This document shows positions 9,525-18,776 of a DNA stretch of 64,000 nt, in pieces. The stretch's first letter is position 1. Each line of letters opens with the position of its first letter. Under the pieces are notes generated by a model that was not told the DNA's origin, ran no database searches, and worked only from the letters and a program-made list of their open reading frames with translations. Position numbers and translations under genes: made by a program. Where the stretch lies: NCBI GenBank assembly GCA_015655375.1, contig JAATFD010000018.1, forward strand, positions 1 to 64,000. The letters run 5' to 3'. Source of the stretch: Actinomycetales bacterium. Its GTDB lineage: Bacteria; Actinomycetota; Actinomycetes; Actinomycetales; Actinomycetaceae.

Positions 9525-9562
9525 GACGACCCCGTAGCGTCCTTGGACGATGCGGGGTCGTC
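9525..9562 (+). terminator. Terminator after rpsI
   Basis: GACGACCCCG at 9525-9534 pairs with CGGGGTCGTC at 9553-9562, a 10-base-pair stem with an 18-base loop, 36 bases after the rpsI stop. Confidence 0.7.
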
Positions 9563-9654
9563 GTGTGTCCGGGGCCCGTTCGCCTGGAGCAGGTGCGTCT
9601 GTTGGTAGTGTGGTGGGCAGTGTTTTGGCGGTGGTGAGAGCAAAGGGTGTGGGG

Positions 9655-11007
9655 ATGTCGAGGCTTTTTGGTACTGATGGTGTGCGTGGTTTGGCCAATG
9701 GCGAGTTGACTGCGGATCTGGCTGTGGGGTTGGGGGAGGCGGCTGCCCGGTTGATCGGGGGTGGGCCTCGCGAGGATGGGGGAAAGCCTCGGGCGATCAT
9801 CGGTCGGGATACGCGGATCTCGGGTGAGTTCTTGGATCACGCGTTGGCGGCAGGGTTGGCGTCCTCGGGGATGGATGTGGTGCGTATCGGTGTGGTGACG
9901 ACTCCGACTGTGGCGCATTTGACGGCGAGTGAGGATGACGTTGATCTGGGCGTGATGATCTCGGCGTCGCACAATCCGATGGCGGACAATGGGATCAAGT
10001 TTTTTGCGCGGGGCGGCTTCAAGCTGGCGGATGCGGTGGAGGACCAGATTCAGGCGCTGTTGGGCCAGTCGTGGGATCGTCCCACCGGTGCTGGGGTCGG
10101 CGAAGTCGACTACGACGATGATTGGGCGGAGAAGTCCTACGTCGAGCACTTGGTGGAATCGGTGGGGACGAGTCTGGCGGGTGTGCGGATCGCGGTGGAT
10201 TGCGCCAATGGTGGTGCGTCGGCGTTGGGTCCAGAGGCGTTGCGTGAGGCCGGTGCGGATGTCGTGGTGATCAACGCGTCTCCGGACGGGCGCAACATCA
10301 ATGACAAGTCGGGGTCGACCCATCCGGAGCAGCTGCAGGCGGTGGCGGTGGCGTCAGGTGCTGATTTTGGCGTGGCTTATGACGGGGATGCCGATCGGTG
10401 TCTGGCGGTGGACCGGCATGGTGTTCTGGTCGACGGTGATCGGATCATGGGGTCGCTGGCGGTGTTCATGCGGGACGCGGGCCAGTTGGATCATGACACC
10501 CTGGTGGTGACGGTGATGTCGAACCTGGGGTTGCTGCATGCGATGCGCGATGCGGGGATCCACACGGTCCAGACCTCGGTGGGGGACCGCTACGTGCTGG
10601 AGGCGATGCTGGAGGGCGGGTTCGCGTTGGGTGGGGAGCAGTCGGGTCATGTGATTGCTCGTCATCATGCGACGACGGGGGATGGGATTCTGACGTCGTT
10701 GTTGTTGGCTCGCATGGTCAAGGAGACGGGGAGGGATCTGGCGGACTTGGTGGGGTTCGTGGATCGTCTTCCCCAGACGTTGATCAATGTGAGTGGGGTG
10801 GACAAGACGCGTGTGAACACCGATGAGGTCCTCCTCAGCGCGGTGGCGGATGCGGAGATCAGTCTGGGGGATTCGGGGCGCGTGCTCCTGCGCTCTTCGG
10901 GCACGGAGCCTCTGGTACGGGTCATGGTCGAGGCCGCCACCCAGGACGAGGCCGACCGCGTCGCCGCGGGCCTGGCCGACACCGTCAAGGAACGACTCAC
11001 ACTCTGA
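9655..11007 (+). CDS. glmM: Phosphoglucosamine mutase
   Basis: GlmM converts glucosamine-6-phosphate to glucosamine-1-phosphate on the way to UDP-GlcNAc for peptidoglycan. The 450-residue protein starts at ATG 9655 (SRLFGTDGVRGLANGELT). The phosphorylated serine is Ser105 in MISASHNPM; the metal loop is YDGDADRC, the sugar loop GGEQSGHV and the phosphate loop RSSGTEPLVRVM. Codon use is odd: most codons before about 10,900 end in G or T (GAT, TTG, GTG, GCG), while the last 30 or so switch to the C-ending codons typical of the neighbours. glmS, two genes on, makes its substrate. Confidence 0.95.
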   Translation: MSRLFGTDGVRGLANGELTADLAVGLGEAAARLIGGGPREDGGKPRAIIGRDTRISGEFLDHALAAGLASSGMDVVRIGVVTTPTVAHLTASEDDVDLGVMISASHNPMADNGIKFFARGGFKLADAVEDQIQALLGQSWDRPTGAGVGEVDYDDDWAEKSYVEHLVESVGTSLAGVRIAVDCANGGASALGPEALREAGADVVVINASPDGRNINDKSGSTHPEQLQAVAVASGADFGVAYDGDADRCLAVDRHGVLVDGDRIMGSLAVFMRDAGQLDHDTLVVTVMSNLGLLHAMRDAGIHTVQTSVGDRYVLEAMLEGGFALGGEQSGHVIARHHATTGDGILTSLLLARMVKETGRDLADLVGFVDRLPQTLINVSGVDKTRVNTDEVLLSAVADAEISLGDSGRVLLRSSGTEPLVRVMVEAATQDEADRVAAGLADTVKERLTL

Positions 11008-11638
11008 ACGGTCGGCGCCGGGGCCGGTCGCGCCGCGCACGTCTTCTGAGCGCCCGCGAGGCCCTCTCCTCCAGGGCGAGGCGGTCCCCGTGCGGGTCGC
11101 GACCCGTTCTCTGTCGGCCTCGAGACTTGTTCTCGGCGGGGCTGTGCGCCCGCCTGGCCGAAGCCGGGCTCTTCCGGGTGTCCCGAGTGTCGAGGTCGAC
11201 TGGTCCGGGGCGTGAGCGTGCCGACCACATCGGCCTCGGCGTCAATTCCCGGCCGCTCAGCGATGATTCCACGCCTGCCCATCGGTCGTTCACTACTCTG
11301 GTCGACGAAACCGCCACGGTTACTCATTGAACGGGTTGGGAGTTCCCTCATGTGTTTTCGCTGTCTGTTCACCGGCATGCCGGTGAACAGACACCACTCC
11401 CATACAACGCACGGTGACATCACCACGGGGGAGCGCCTGTTCTCGTTGATGGGTGCGCCTCACGGTCAAAGAAGGGCGTGCTTTCGGCGCTCGGGGCGGT
11501 CTCCCGCCGTCACGGCATCGATCGGGGTGGAGGAACGCTGCGGAGCCCCGCCGGAGAGTGTGCGTCTCCTCCTGGGATGCATCCTCCGACGACCAGGATG
11601 GCCGCGGAGGCCATCGTCGGTGGATCTCCCCATCGATC
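11008..11638. other. Gap between the convergent genes glmM and coaA
   Basis: About 630 bases lie between two genes that face each other. No frame looks like a real protein. The only clear structure is a 32-base perfect palindrome at 11362-11393, listed separately. The stretch may hold decayed DNA, but nothing could be identified. Confidence 0.6.
11362..11393. repeat. Perfect 32-base palindrome
   Basis: The sequence from 11362 to 11393 is identical on both strands, built around a central GGCATGCC with outer arms TGTCTGTTCACC. As RNA it would fold into a 14-base-pair stem with a CATG loop. There is no T-run on either side. It may be a two-way terminator for glmM and coaA, or a protein binding site. 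Confidence 0.8.
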
Positions 11639-12616
11639 TCACTCTTTGCGCAGGTAGAGCTTCTCGACGCGGTGATCGCGCCCCTTCGTGAAGACCATGG
11701 TCGCCCTCGGACGAGTCGGCAGGATGTTCTGCACCAGATTGGGCAGGTTCGTTCCTTGCCAGATCCCACGTGCGGTCATCACGGCTTCCTCGTCGCTGAG
11801 AGTCGCGTAGGTGCGGAAGAAGGAATCCGGCCGGGAGAAGGCCGTGGCCCGCAGCTGGAGGAACCGATCGACGTACCAATGCTCGATGTCGTGTTCGTCC
11901 GCATCGACGTAGATCGAGAAGTCGAAGTAGTCGGACACGGCCGCGCCCGATCCACCGGGGCGCAGCCGCGGAGGCTGAAGGACGTTGAGACCCTCGACGA
12001 TGAGGATGTCGGGTCGGGAGACCTGCTGAGCGGCGCCGTCGACGATGTCGTAGACGACGTGGGAGTAGGCGGGCACGCTCACCTCGGTGCATCCGGCTTT
12101 GATGTCCGCGAGGAAATCGAGGAGCGCGGGGCGGTCATAGGACTCGGGGAATCCCTTGCGGGCGAGGATGCCCCGTGCCTCCAACACGGCGTTGGGCAGA
12201 AGGAACCCATCGGTGGCGACGAGATCGACACGGGGCGTGGCTTCCCACCTGCTGAGCAACAGTTGGAGGAGCCGGGCGACGGTCGATTTGCCGACAGCGA
12301 CTGATCCCGCGATCCCGATGACGAACGGTGTCTGCGGAACCAGGGGTTCCTTGAGAAAGGAACGCCGCTCCTGAGCAGTGCGGCGTCGTCCGTCGACATA
12401 GAGCTGCAGGAGCGCGGAGAGTGGGCGGTAGATCGCGTCCACCTCGGTCATGTCGATCGGATCGCCCAGCGAGGCAATCCGCGTGATGTCGTCCGCAGTG
12501 AGCGGCAGAGGCGTGCGAGAGGCCAGATCTGCCCACTCATCACGCTCGAAACAAGTGAAGGGTGAGGTGTCGATGACCGGTGCGAACTGAGGAGCCACTC
12601 GGATATTGTGTCTCAT
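11639..12616 (-). CDS. coaA: Pantothenate kinase, type I
   Basis: CoaA phosphorylates pantothenate, the first and controlled step of coenzyme A synthesis. From ATG 12616 (MRHNIRVAPQFAP) the product has 325 residues, close to the usual size; the frame continues upstream, but those residues are not conserved. The P-loop GIAGSVAVGKST, the segment LVATDGFLLPN, SYDRPALL and the late ARGIWQGTNLPNLVQNILPT are diagnostic. It is divergent from glmS across about 90 bases, which should hold both promoters. Confidence 0.94.
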   Translation of the reverse strand: MRHNIRVAPQFAPVIDTSPFTCFERDEWADLASRTPLPLTADDITRIASLGDPIDMTEVDAIYRPLSALLQLYVDGRRRTAQERRSFLKEPLVPQTPFVIGIAGSVAVGKSTVARLLQLLLSRWEATPRVDLVATDGFLLPNAVLEARGILARKGFPESYDRPALLDFLADIKAGCTEVSVPAYSHVVYDIVDGAAQQVSRPDILIVEGLNVLQPPRLRPGGSGAAVSDYFDFSIYVDADEHDIEHWYVDRFLQLRATAFSRPDSFFRTYATLSDEEAVMTARGIWQGTNLPNLVQNILPTRPRATMVFTKGRDHRVEKLYLRKE

Positions 12617-12707
12617 CCTGAGCGAAGTCCGCGCCACGTGATCAGCCGCGAACGGCGGAGTGCGGCGATGCTGGCCCTCGACAGGGACATGTGTTGCAAT
12701 GGCAGGC

Positions 12708-14657
12708 ATGTGTGGAATCGTCGGATACGTCTCCCGGTCATCATCCTCGCGTCCTCGGGAAGTCGTCATGGATGGCCTGTCCCGTCTGGAATACCGCGGC
12801 TATGACTCCGCAGGCATCGCGATCACCGGGGTGGAGGACTCCGATGGCGGGCCGGCGGGGTCGCTGACCGTCGTCAAGGCCGTCGGCAAACTCACGAATC
12901 TGAGGGCCGCCCTTGCCGAGCTCGAGGCTGCTGGAGGCGTGCCCGACTCGCGCAGCGCAATCGGACACACCCGGTGGGCGACGCATGGCCACCCCACCGT
13001 CGAGAACGCCCACCCGCATGTGTCGATGGATGGACGCCTGGCCCTGGTCCACAACGGGATCATCGAGAACGCCGATGCTCTGCGCACTCAGCTGCGCGCC
13101 GAGGGATACGAGTTCACGTCTGAGACCGACACGGAGGTCGTCGTCCACCTGCTCGACCGGGCCTTTCACGATCCCGACCTCATTTCCTGGGAGGGCCCTC
13201 TCGACGGGCTCGAGGGCGGCGAGCTCGCGCGGGGTTGGGCCCTCGTCGCCGCGATGATCACGGTGGTTGCTCGACTCGAAGGCACTTTCACCCTGCTGGC
13301 ACTGTCCCAGGAGGTTCCCGGCCTGATCGTCGCTGCTCGCCGGTCCTCCCCGCTGGTCGTTGGCAGGGGCGAGGGCGAGAACTTCCTGGGCTCGGATGCC
13401 ATGGCCTTCGCCGCCCACACGACGGACGCGATCGAGGTCGGTCAGGACCAGATCGTCGCCGTGACCGCAGACTCGGTGACGATCATGGACCGTGAAGGTT
13501 CCGTCCTCGAGCCTCATCATTTCAATGTGGACTTCGCCCGTGACCGTGCGACGAAGGACGGGTGGCCAACCTTCATGGAGAAGGAGATCCACGAACAGCC
13601 CCGCGCCATCGCCGATACGATTGCTGACCGCCTCGATTCCGAGGGACGGCTCGCCCTGGACGAGGTCCGCATTCCGGAGTCGCTGTTGCGCGGGGCGGAC
13701 AAGATGATCATCGTCGCGTGTGGGACGGCCGCTTACGCCGGCCTCGTCGCCCGCTATGCCATTGAGCACTGGTGCCGCATTCCCGTCGAGGTCGAACTCG
13801 CCCATGAATTCCGCTATCGCGACCCCGTCGTCACCGAGAAGACCCTGGTCGTCGCGATCTCCCAGTCGGGAGAGACGATGGACACGATCATGGCGATCCG
13901 CCATGCCCGTGAGCAGGGTGCGAAGGTCATTGCGATCGTCAACACCCCGGGGTCGACGATCTCGCGCGAATCGGACGCCGTCCTGCTCACCCACGCCGGT
14001 CCCGAGATCGCAGTTGCCTCGACGAAGGCGTTCACCGCCCAGATCGCCGCGACCTACATCCTCGGGCTCTACCTCGCCCAGGTGCGTGGGAACAAGTACG
14101 TCGACGAGGTCCAGGACTACCTTGAGAAGCTCGAGAAGATCCCCGAGAAGGTCCAGTGGGTCCTCGACCGGGCCGAGACCGTGCGCCAGACCGCTCGGAC
14201 GATGACCGACGTCGACTCGGTGATCTACTTGGGGCGCCATGTCGGCTACCCGGTCGCACTCGAGGGCGCGCTCAAGCTCAAGGAGCTGTGCTACATCCAT
14301 GCTGAAGGCTTTGCGGCCGGCGAGCTCAAGCATGGCCCGATCGCGTTGATTGACGAGGGGCAGCCGGTCATCGTCGTCGTGCCGACCCCGCGTCGTCCCG
14401 AGCTGCACAACAAGGTCGTCTCCAACATCCAGGAGGTGCGCGCTCGCGGAGCGCGCACGATCGTCGTCGCGGAGGAGGGTGACACCTCAGTCGATGAGTT
14501 CGCCGATGTCGTCTTCCGCGTGCCGGCGACACCGACCCTGTACATGCCCCTGCTCAGTGTGATCCCCCTGCAGTTGTTCGCCTGTGAGTTGGCCGCGGCC
14601 AAGGGCAATGACGTTGATCAGCCGAGGAACCTGGCGAAATCCGTCACTGTCGAGTGA
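12708..14657 (+). CDS. glmS: Glucosamine-fructose-6-phosphate aminotransferase (isomerising)
   Basis: GlmS makes glucosamine-6-phosphate from fructose-6-phosphate and glutamine, the entry to amino-sugar synthesis. The start at ATG 12708 gives MCGIVGYV, placing the glutaminase cysteine at residue 2 as required. The N-terminal class II amidotransferase part shows LEYRGYDSAGIA and GHTRWATHG; two SIS domains follow, with SQSGETMDT and the C-terminal sequence DQPRNLAKSVTVE. Its 649 residues include an extra loop near residue 165 compared with the E. coli enzyme (609). No glmS ribozyme was seen upstream. Confidence 0.96.
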   Translation: MCGIVGYVSRSSSSRPREVVMDGLSRLEYRGYDSAGIAITGVEDSDGGPAGSLTVVKAVGKLTNLRAALAELEAAGGVPDSRSAIGHTRWATHGHPTVENAHPHVSMDGRLALVHNGIIENADALRTQLRAEGYEFTSETDTEVVVHLLDRAFHDPDLISWEGPLDGLEGGELARGWALVAAMITVVARLEGTFTLLALSQEVPGLIVAARRSSPLVVGRGEGENFLGSDAMAFAAHTTDAIEVGQDQIVAVTADSVTIMDREGSVLEPHHFNVDFARDRATKDGWPTFMEKEIHEQPRAIADTIADRLDSEGRLALDEVRIPESLLRGADKMIIVACGTAAYAGLVARYAIEHWCRIPVEVELAHEFRYRDPVVTEKTLVVAISQSGETMDTIMAIRHAREQGAKVIAIVNTPGSTISRESDAVLLTHAGPEIAVASTKAFTAQIAATYILGLYLAQVRGNKYVDEVQDYLEKLEKIPEKVQWVLDRAETVRQTARTMTDVDSVIYLGRHVGYPVALEGALKLKELCYIHAEGFAAGELKHGPIALIDEGQPVIVVVPTPRRPELHNKVVSNIQEVRARGARTIVVAEEGDTSVDEFADVVFRVPATPTLYMPLLSVIPLQLFACELAAAKGNDVDQPRNLAKSVTVE

Positions 14658-14817
14658 CGCCACGGGTCGCCCCCTGGTCCATGCCGAGTGCCTCGCCTCA
14701 GTGCGGCACTAGCCTCGTGGTGCGTTCTTTTCACCAAAGTGCGGCTACATGCTGCCGCGTCTCGATGAAAAAGGCGCGCCCATGCATCCACGCACGCTCC
14801 CGGTCCACAATGGATCC

Positions 14818-16485
14818 GTGATCGCCATCCATGAACCGGCCGTCGTCCGTGCCGCCGAGGCCCGCGCCGTGGCCGCCGCGGAATCCGCTCTCGGCCCCGA
14901 TGCCCTGATGGTCCGTGCCGCTCGAGGCGTCTCCGATGCCGTCGAACGTCTCGCCGGGTCCACCGCCACCGTCCTCGTGTTGGTCGGGGGAGGGGACAAC
15001 GGTGGAGATGCCCTTTACGCCGCCTCCTACCTGGCCGGCGCCGGTCATGAGGTCCGGGTGCTCCTTCTGTCCACTCACCCTCATGAACGAGGCCTGGCCG
15101 CCGCGTGCGCCCAGGGTGTCCTCGTCCTGACTCCCGAACTTCCGTTGTCCGAGGCGGACCCCGCGTGGGCGGCGGCCGACTGCTGGATCGACGGGCTTAC
15201 CGGGACCGGGCTGACGGGCGCTCTGCGCGACCCGCTGGCCGGCGCGGTCATCCGACTCGACGCTCTGGCGTGCGAGGCCGGTGCCCTTGTCATTGCCATT
15301 GATGTGCCTTCCGGCATCGGCGCCGCCGATGGAACGGTGGTGGGCCCGGTCCTCCACGCCCGCCACACGGTGACGATGGGGTCCGCGAAGACTCCCGGAT
15401 TCCTGCCACCCGCAGCGTTGGCCGGAGGCAGCGTCGAGCTCGTCGACCTCGGCATCCTCATCGAAAACACTCCGGTGGCTCTGCGACCGACGGCCCACGA
15501 TGTGGCCGCCGCTCTGCGGGTTCCCGGGCCGACCGATCACAAGTACACGCGCGGGGTCGTCACGATCGCCGCGGGCTCCGACACGTTCCCCGGAGCGGGT
15601 GTCCTGGCCACCGCCGGCGCGCTCGGGGTCGGACCCGGAATGGCCCGTCTCGAATCGGGAGGCCGCACCGAGCGGGTCGTGCTCGAGCGTCATCCCGGCG
15701 TCGTCACCGCGTCTGGACGCTCCCAGGCCTGTCTGATCGGCTCCGGCCTGGATTCGGAGATGGAACCGACCGCCCGCACGGTCGTCGAACGTGCTCTGAC
15801 GCGGGGCATCCCCCTCGTCATGGACGCGGGCGGCCTGAACATGGTCCCCGACCTGATGGACGAGCACGGGTCCTTGCCCACCGTCGTTCTCACTCCCCAC
15901 GCGGGGGAGGCGGCGACGTTGCTGAGTGAACTCAGTGGGCGGACCGTCTCCCGTGCCGAGGTCGAGGCCGCCCCGCTGGCCGCCCTGCGAAGCCTGCGCG
16001 ATTTCACCGGTGCCGTGGTCCTGCTCAAGGGGTCGGTCACGTTGGTCTCGGGTCCGGACGGCCGGGTCTTCTCGGTCGCTGGAGCACCTGGTTGGACGGG
16101 GGTCGCCGGGGCCGGTGACGTCCTCGCCGGGGTGACGGCCTCCCTGCTCGCTCAACGCGAGGCGCGCATCGAGAGTGAGGCCATCACCGGGAAGGCGCGC
16201 GAGGGCGGGGTCCCCGGCGTCGATCTGGTTGAGGCGGCCGCTCACGCAGCGTGGATTCACGGGCGGGCGGCAGCGCTTGCCTCTCGTCTGGCTGGCGGGG
16301 AACTGCTCGGCAGTCTCGCCGAACCCGAGATGGTCCTCGAACCCGAGGGCCCGACCCACCCCGGAGCCCCGATCCAGGCCGAGGAGATCGCGGCTCAGTT
16401 GCCCCACGTCATCGGTGCGCTCCTCGACCTGCGCGAGGATGACTGCGCTCGCGCACGCCGGGCCCGGTGGTCCCGGGAAGACTGA
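14818..16485 (+). CDS. Bifunctional NAD(P)H-hydrate epimerase / ADP-dependent dehydratase
   Basis: A fused repair enzyme for hydrated NADH and NADPH. The N-terminal half is the epimerase (NnrE), with GGGDNGGDALYAA and the later WIDGLTGTGLTG and IAIDVPSGIGAADG. The C-terminal half is the dehydratase (NnrD), with KYTRGVVTIAAGS, DAGGLNMVPDL, LTPHAGEAATLL, LLKGSVTLV and GVAGAGDVLAGV. GTG 14818 (IAIHEPAVVRAAEA) best fits the family start and gives 555 residues; ATG 14782 and ATG 14749 are in frame upstream. In related genomes acpS often lies between glmS and this gene; it is not present here. Confidence 0.9.
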   Translation: MIAIHEPAVVRAAEARAVAAAESALGPDALMVRAARGVSDAVERLAGSTATVLVLVGGGDNGGDALYAASYLAGAGHEVRVLLLSTHPHERGLAAACAQGVLVLTPELPLSEADPAWAAADCWIDGLTGTGLTGALRDPLAGAVIRLDALACEAGALVIAIDVPSGIGAADGTVVGPVLHARHTVTMGSAKTPGFLPPAALAGGSVELVDLGILIENTPVALRPTAHDVAAALRVPGPTDHKYTRGVVTIAAGSDTFPGAGVLATAGALGVGPGMARLESGGRTERVVLERHPGVVTASGRSQACLIGSGLDSEMEPTARTVVERALTRGIPLVMDAGGLNMVPDLMDEHGSLPTVVLTPHAGEAATLLSELSGRTVSRAEVEAAPLAALRSLRDFTGAVVLLKGSVTLVSGPDGRVFSVAGAPGWTGVAGAGDVLAGVTASLLAQREARIESEAITGKAREGGVPGVDLVEAAAHAAWIHGRAAALASRLAGGELLGSLAEPEMVLEPEGPTHPGAPIQAEEIAAQLPHVIGALLDLREDDCARARRARWSRED

Positions 16486-16499
16486 CTCTTGCGGACGGC

Positions 16500-16505
16500 T
16501 AGTCT
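16500..16505 (+). promoter_or_regulatory. -10 box of a leaderless promoter for the GlcU-like gene
   Basis: TAGTCT is followed by six bases and the GTG start at 16512, with no ribosome binding site between. Confidence 0.55.
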
Positions 16506-16511
16506 TCTCGG

Positions 16512-17411
16512 GTGGTCGACTTTGCCGTGGCGCTTGCCCCCTCCCTGATCTGGGGGACGATGTCGTTGCTGCTCGTCGGACTCGGCGGCGACTCCCGACA
16601 ACGCACGATGGGCGAGGTCACGGGCGCCCTCCTCGTCTCGTTGGTCCTCGCTCCGTTCCTCGGCGTCCACTGGGACGCGCGGACCGTCGTCATCTCGTTG
16701 GTGACCGGGATGATCCTCGGGATCGGGATCCAGTTCCAGGTCCAAGCGATGGGTCATATCGGGGTCTCCCGGACGATGCCGATCTCGACGGGTGGTCAGT
16801 TGATCGGCATCGGTCTGAGCGGGGTCATCTTTCTTCACGAATGGCGCGCCCCCGGCGCCCTTCCCATCGGCCTCACCGCGCTGGTCGTGCTGAGCGTGGG
16901 CGTCGCCGTGACGACGTGGACCGAGGGCGCGTCCACTCCGGTCGAAGGACATCCACCGGATTGGACGCGCGGACGGGTCGACCTCCTCATCTCGACGATC
17001 GGTCTGGTCGTTTACCTCCCGATCCAACAGGCCCTCGGCATTTCCGGGGTGCAGGCGATGGTGCCCCAGTTCCTGGGATGCGTCCTCGTGTGTCTGGTGG
17101 GAACCTCACCGCGCTTCAGTCCCGAATTCGGACCGCGGGACACACGGTGGTCGATGACCACGGTGCGTCAACTCCTGCCTGGAGCGATGTGGGGTGTCGG
17201 CGTCATCCTCATGCAGACCAGCGCGGGCCGCGTCGGTGTGGCCATGGGGTTCTCCCTGTCCCAACTCGGTGTGGTCATCTCCACGCTCGGCGGCATCGTC
17301 GTGCTGGGGGAACGCCGCACACGGCGCGAATTGGTCGCGGTCGGTGTCGGCATCTGCCTCATCGTCATCGGCGCGATCCTCATCGGTGTCGCGAAGTCCC
17401 TCGACGCCTGA
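16512..17411 (+). CDS. GlcU/RhaT-type sugar transporter (drug/metabolite superfamily)
   Basis: A 299-residue membrane protein with about ten hydrophobic segments. The pattern resembles the glucose/ribose porter family (GlcU, RhaT), with LAPSLIWGTMSLLLVGLGG at the N-terminus, VTGMILGIGIQFQVQAMGHIGVSRTMPISTGGQL in the middle and GFSLSQLGVVISTLGGIVVLGERRTRREL near the end. These are proton-linked sugar uptake carriers; the substrate cannot be told. It starts at GTG 16512 from a leaderless promoter and lies between the hydrate-repair gene and alr, a spot that normally has no transporter. Confidence 0.75.
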   Translation: MVDFAVALAPSLIWGTMSLLLVGLGGDSRQRTMGEVTGALLVSLVLAPFLGVHWDARTVVISLVTGMILGIGIQFQVQAMGHIGVSRTMPISTGGQLIGIGLSGVIFLHEWRAPGALPIGLTALVVLSVGVAVTTWTEGASTPVEGHPPDWTRGRVDLLISTIGLVVYLPIQQALGISGVQAMVPQFLGCVLVCLVGTSPRFSPEFGPRDTRWSMTTVRQLLPGAMWGVGVILMQTSAGRVGVAMGFSLSQLGVVISTLGGIVVLGERRTRRELVAVGVGICLIVIGAILIGVAKSLDA

Positions 17412-17476
17412 GCTCGGCGAGCTCTGACGACCGTCCACCGGGCCTGTCGGCTTTCGGATCGACATGCCGCTGGTGG

Positions 17477-17482
17477 GATACT
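17477..17482 (+). promoter_or_regulatory. -10 box of a leaderless promoter for alr
   Basis: GATACT is followed by seven bases and the GTG start at 17490. No ribosome binding site is present. Confidence 0.55.
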
Positions 17483-17489
17483 GACGTCT

Positions 17490-18776
17490 GTGACGTTCGA
17501 GTCTGTGGACACCAGTTCTTCTGTCAGCTTTTCCGCGGGAGACCTCGCGCTTCCCACCTACCCCGGTCGCGCGGTTGTCGACCTCGACGCGATCGCCCAC
17601 AACCTCCGGATTCTGCGCGAGGCCGCACCGCATGCCCTCCAGATGGCGGTTGTCAAGGCGGATGCCTATGGGCATGGCCGGCTGCCGGTCGCGCTGACCG
17701 CACTGCGGGCCGGCTCCGAGTGGCTCGGAGTGGCGCAGCTTGCCGAGGCCCTTGAGCTGCGCTCCGGTCTCGACGCCGCCGGGATCGCGCGCGAGGATGC
17801 GCCGATCCTGGCCTGGATCGCTCCGTCGGGTGCCGACTGGGCGCGTGCCATCGAGGCCGACATCGATGTCTCCGTCTCCTGGACGTGGGCGCTCGCGGAG
17901 ATCGCGGCCGCTGCTCGGTCGGTCGGCCGTCCGGCTCGTATCCACGTCAAGATCGACACCGGAATGTCACGCGCCGGGTCGGCTCCCGCTGAGCTGCCGG
18001 CTCTGGCTGCCGCAGTCCGCATGGCGGTCGACGGCGGGCAGGTCGACCTGGTCGGAGTCTGGTCCCACTTCTCACGCGCCGACGACCCGAGCCCGGAAGG
18101 ACTTGCGTCCACAGCCGAGCACGTCGCGATCTTCGAGGATGGTCTGCGCACCCTCGACGAGGCTGGCCTCACCCCGCGCATCCGCCACATCGGAGCGACC
18201 TCGGGAATTCTGTGGCACCCGGAGGCCCACTATGACATGGTTCGCGCCGGCATCGGCCTGTACGGTCTGAGTCCCGATCCGGCGGTCGCGACCTCGACGG
18301 AACTGGGCCTGCACCCAGCCATGCGCCTGGAAGCGCCCCTAACGTCCGTCAAAGTCGTCGAGGCCGACCGCCCCGTCTCCTACGGGGGCACGTGGCGCAC
18401 CCCGACACGGCGCTGGCTCGGCCTCGTCCCTCTCGGTTATGCGGACGGCATTCCGCGTGCGGCGTCCAACGCGGGCCCCGTCTCGGTGGCGGCCGTGGGC
18501 GGGCCCATCGTCACCCACATTGTCGGGCGGGTCTGCATGGACCAGTTCGTCATCGACCTCGGTCCGGTCCACGACGGCGAGTCCAGCACCAGTGCAGAGC
18601 CCCCCGCCCAGGTTGGGGACATGGCTGTCCTCTTCGGCGACGCGACCCGGGAGCGCGTCCCGATGGCCGACGATTGGGCGCGTGCCTGCGACACCATCAA
18701 CTATGAGATCGTCACGCGCGTGGGTCCCCGGGTCCCGCGCGTCCACATCCGCGCGAAGGGCAGCAACCAGCGATGA
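17490..18776 (+). CDS. alr: Alanine racemase
   Basis: Alr makes D-alanine for peptidoglycan using pyridoxal phosphate. The 428-residue protein has the PLP lysine Lys56 in VVKADAYGHG, the segment KIDTGMSRAG, GATSGILWHPEAHYDMVRAGIGLYG, the catalytic tyrosine region VSYGGTW and GYADGIPR, and the late GRVCMDQFVIDLG. It is longer than the usual 370-390 because of an N-terminal extension of about 20 residues and a small C-terminal insertion. Its TGA overlaps the tsaE start (ATGA), so alr, tsaE, tsaB and rimI form one tight group. Confidence 0.95.
   Translation: MTFESVDTSSSVSFSAGDLALPTYPGRAVVDLDAIAHNLRILREAAPHALQMAVVKADAYGHGRLPVALTALRAGSEWLGVAQLAEALELRSGLDAAGIAREDAPILAWIAPSGADWARAIEADIDVSVSWTWALAEIAAAARSVGRPARIHVKIDTGMSRAGSAPAELPALAAAVRMAVDGGQVDLVGVWSHFSRADDPSPEGLASTAEHVAIFEDGLRTLDEAGLTPRIRHIGATSGILWHPEAHYDMVRAGIGLYGLSPDPAVATSTELGLHPAMRLEAPLTSVKVVEADRPVSYGGTWRTPTRRWLGLVPLGYADGIPRAASNAGPVSVAAVGGPIVTHIVGRVCMDQFVIDLGPVHDGESSTSAEPPAQVGDMAVLFGDATRERVPMADDWARACDTINYEIVTRVGPRVPRVHIRAKGSNQR

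Noticed and set aside
10354-11040. Long minus-strand frame opposite glmM
   Set aside because: A His- and Arg-rich shadow created by the G/T-ending codons of glmM; no family or ribosome site.
11212-11691. Open frames on both strands between glmM and coaA
   Set aside because: Both encode the same CLFTGMPVNR stretch because of the palindrome, overlap the end of coaA and have no ribosome site.
12741-14408. 555-codon open frame on the minus strand opposite glmS
   Set aside because: Typical antisense frame of a high-GC gene; composition is Asp/Arg/Gly/Val-biased and the plus strand is a textbook glmS.
14731-16407. 558-codon minus-strand frame opposite the hydrate-repair gene
   Set aside because: Shadow frame; Gly/Asp/Arg-rich with no motif, while the plus strand shows both catalytic domains.
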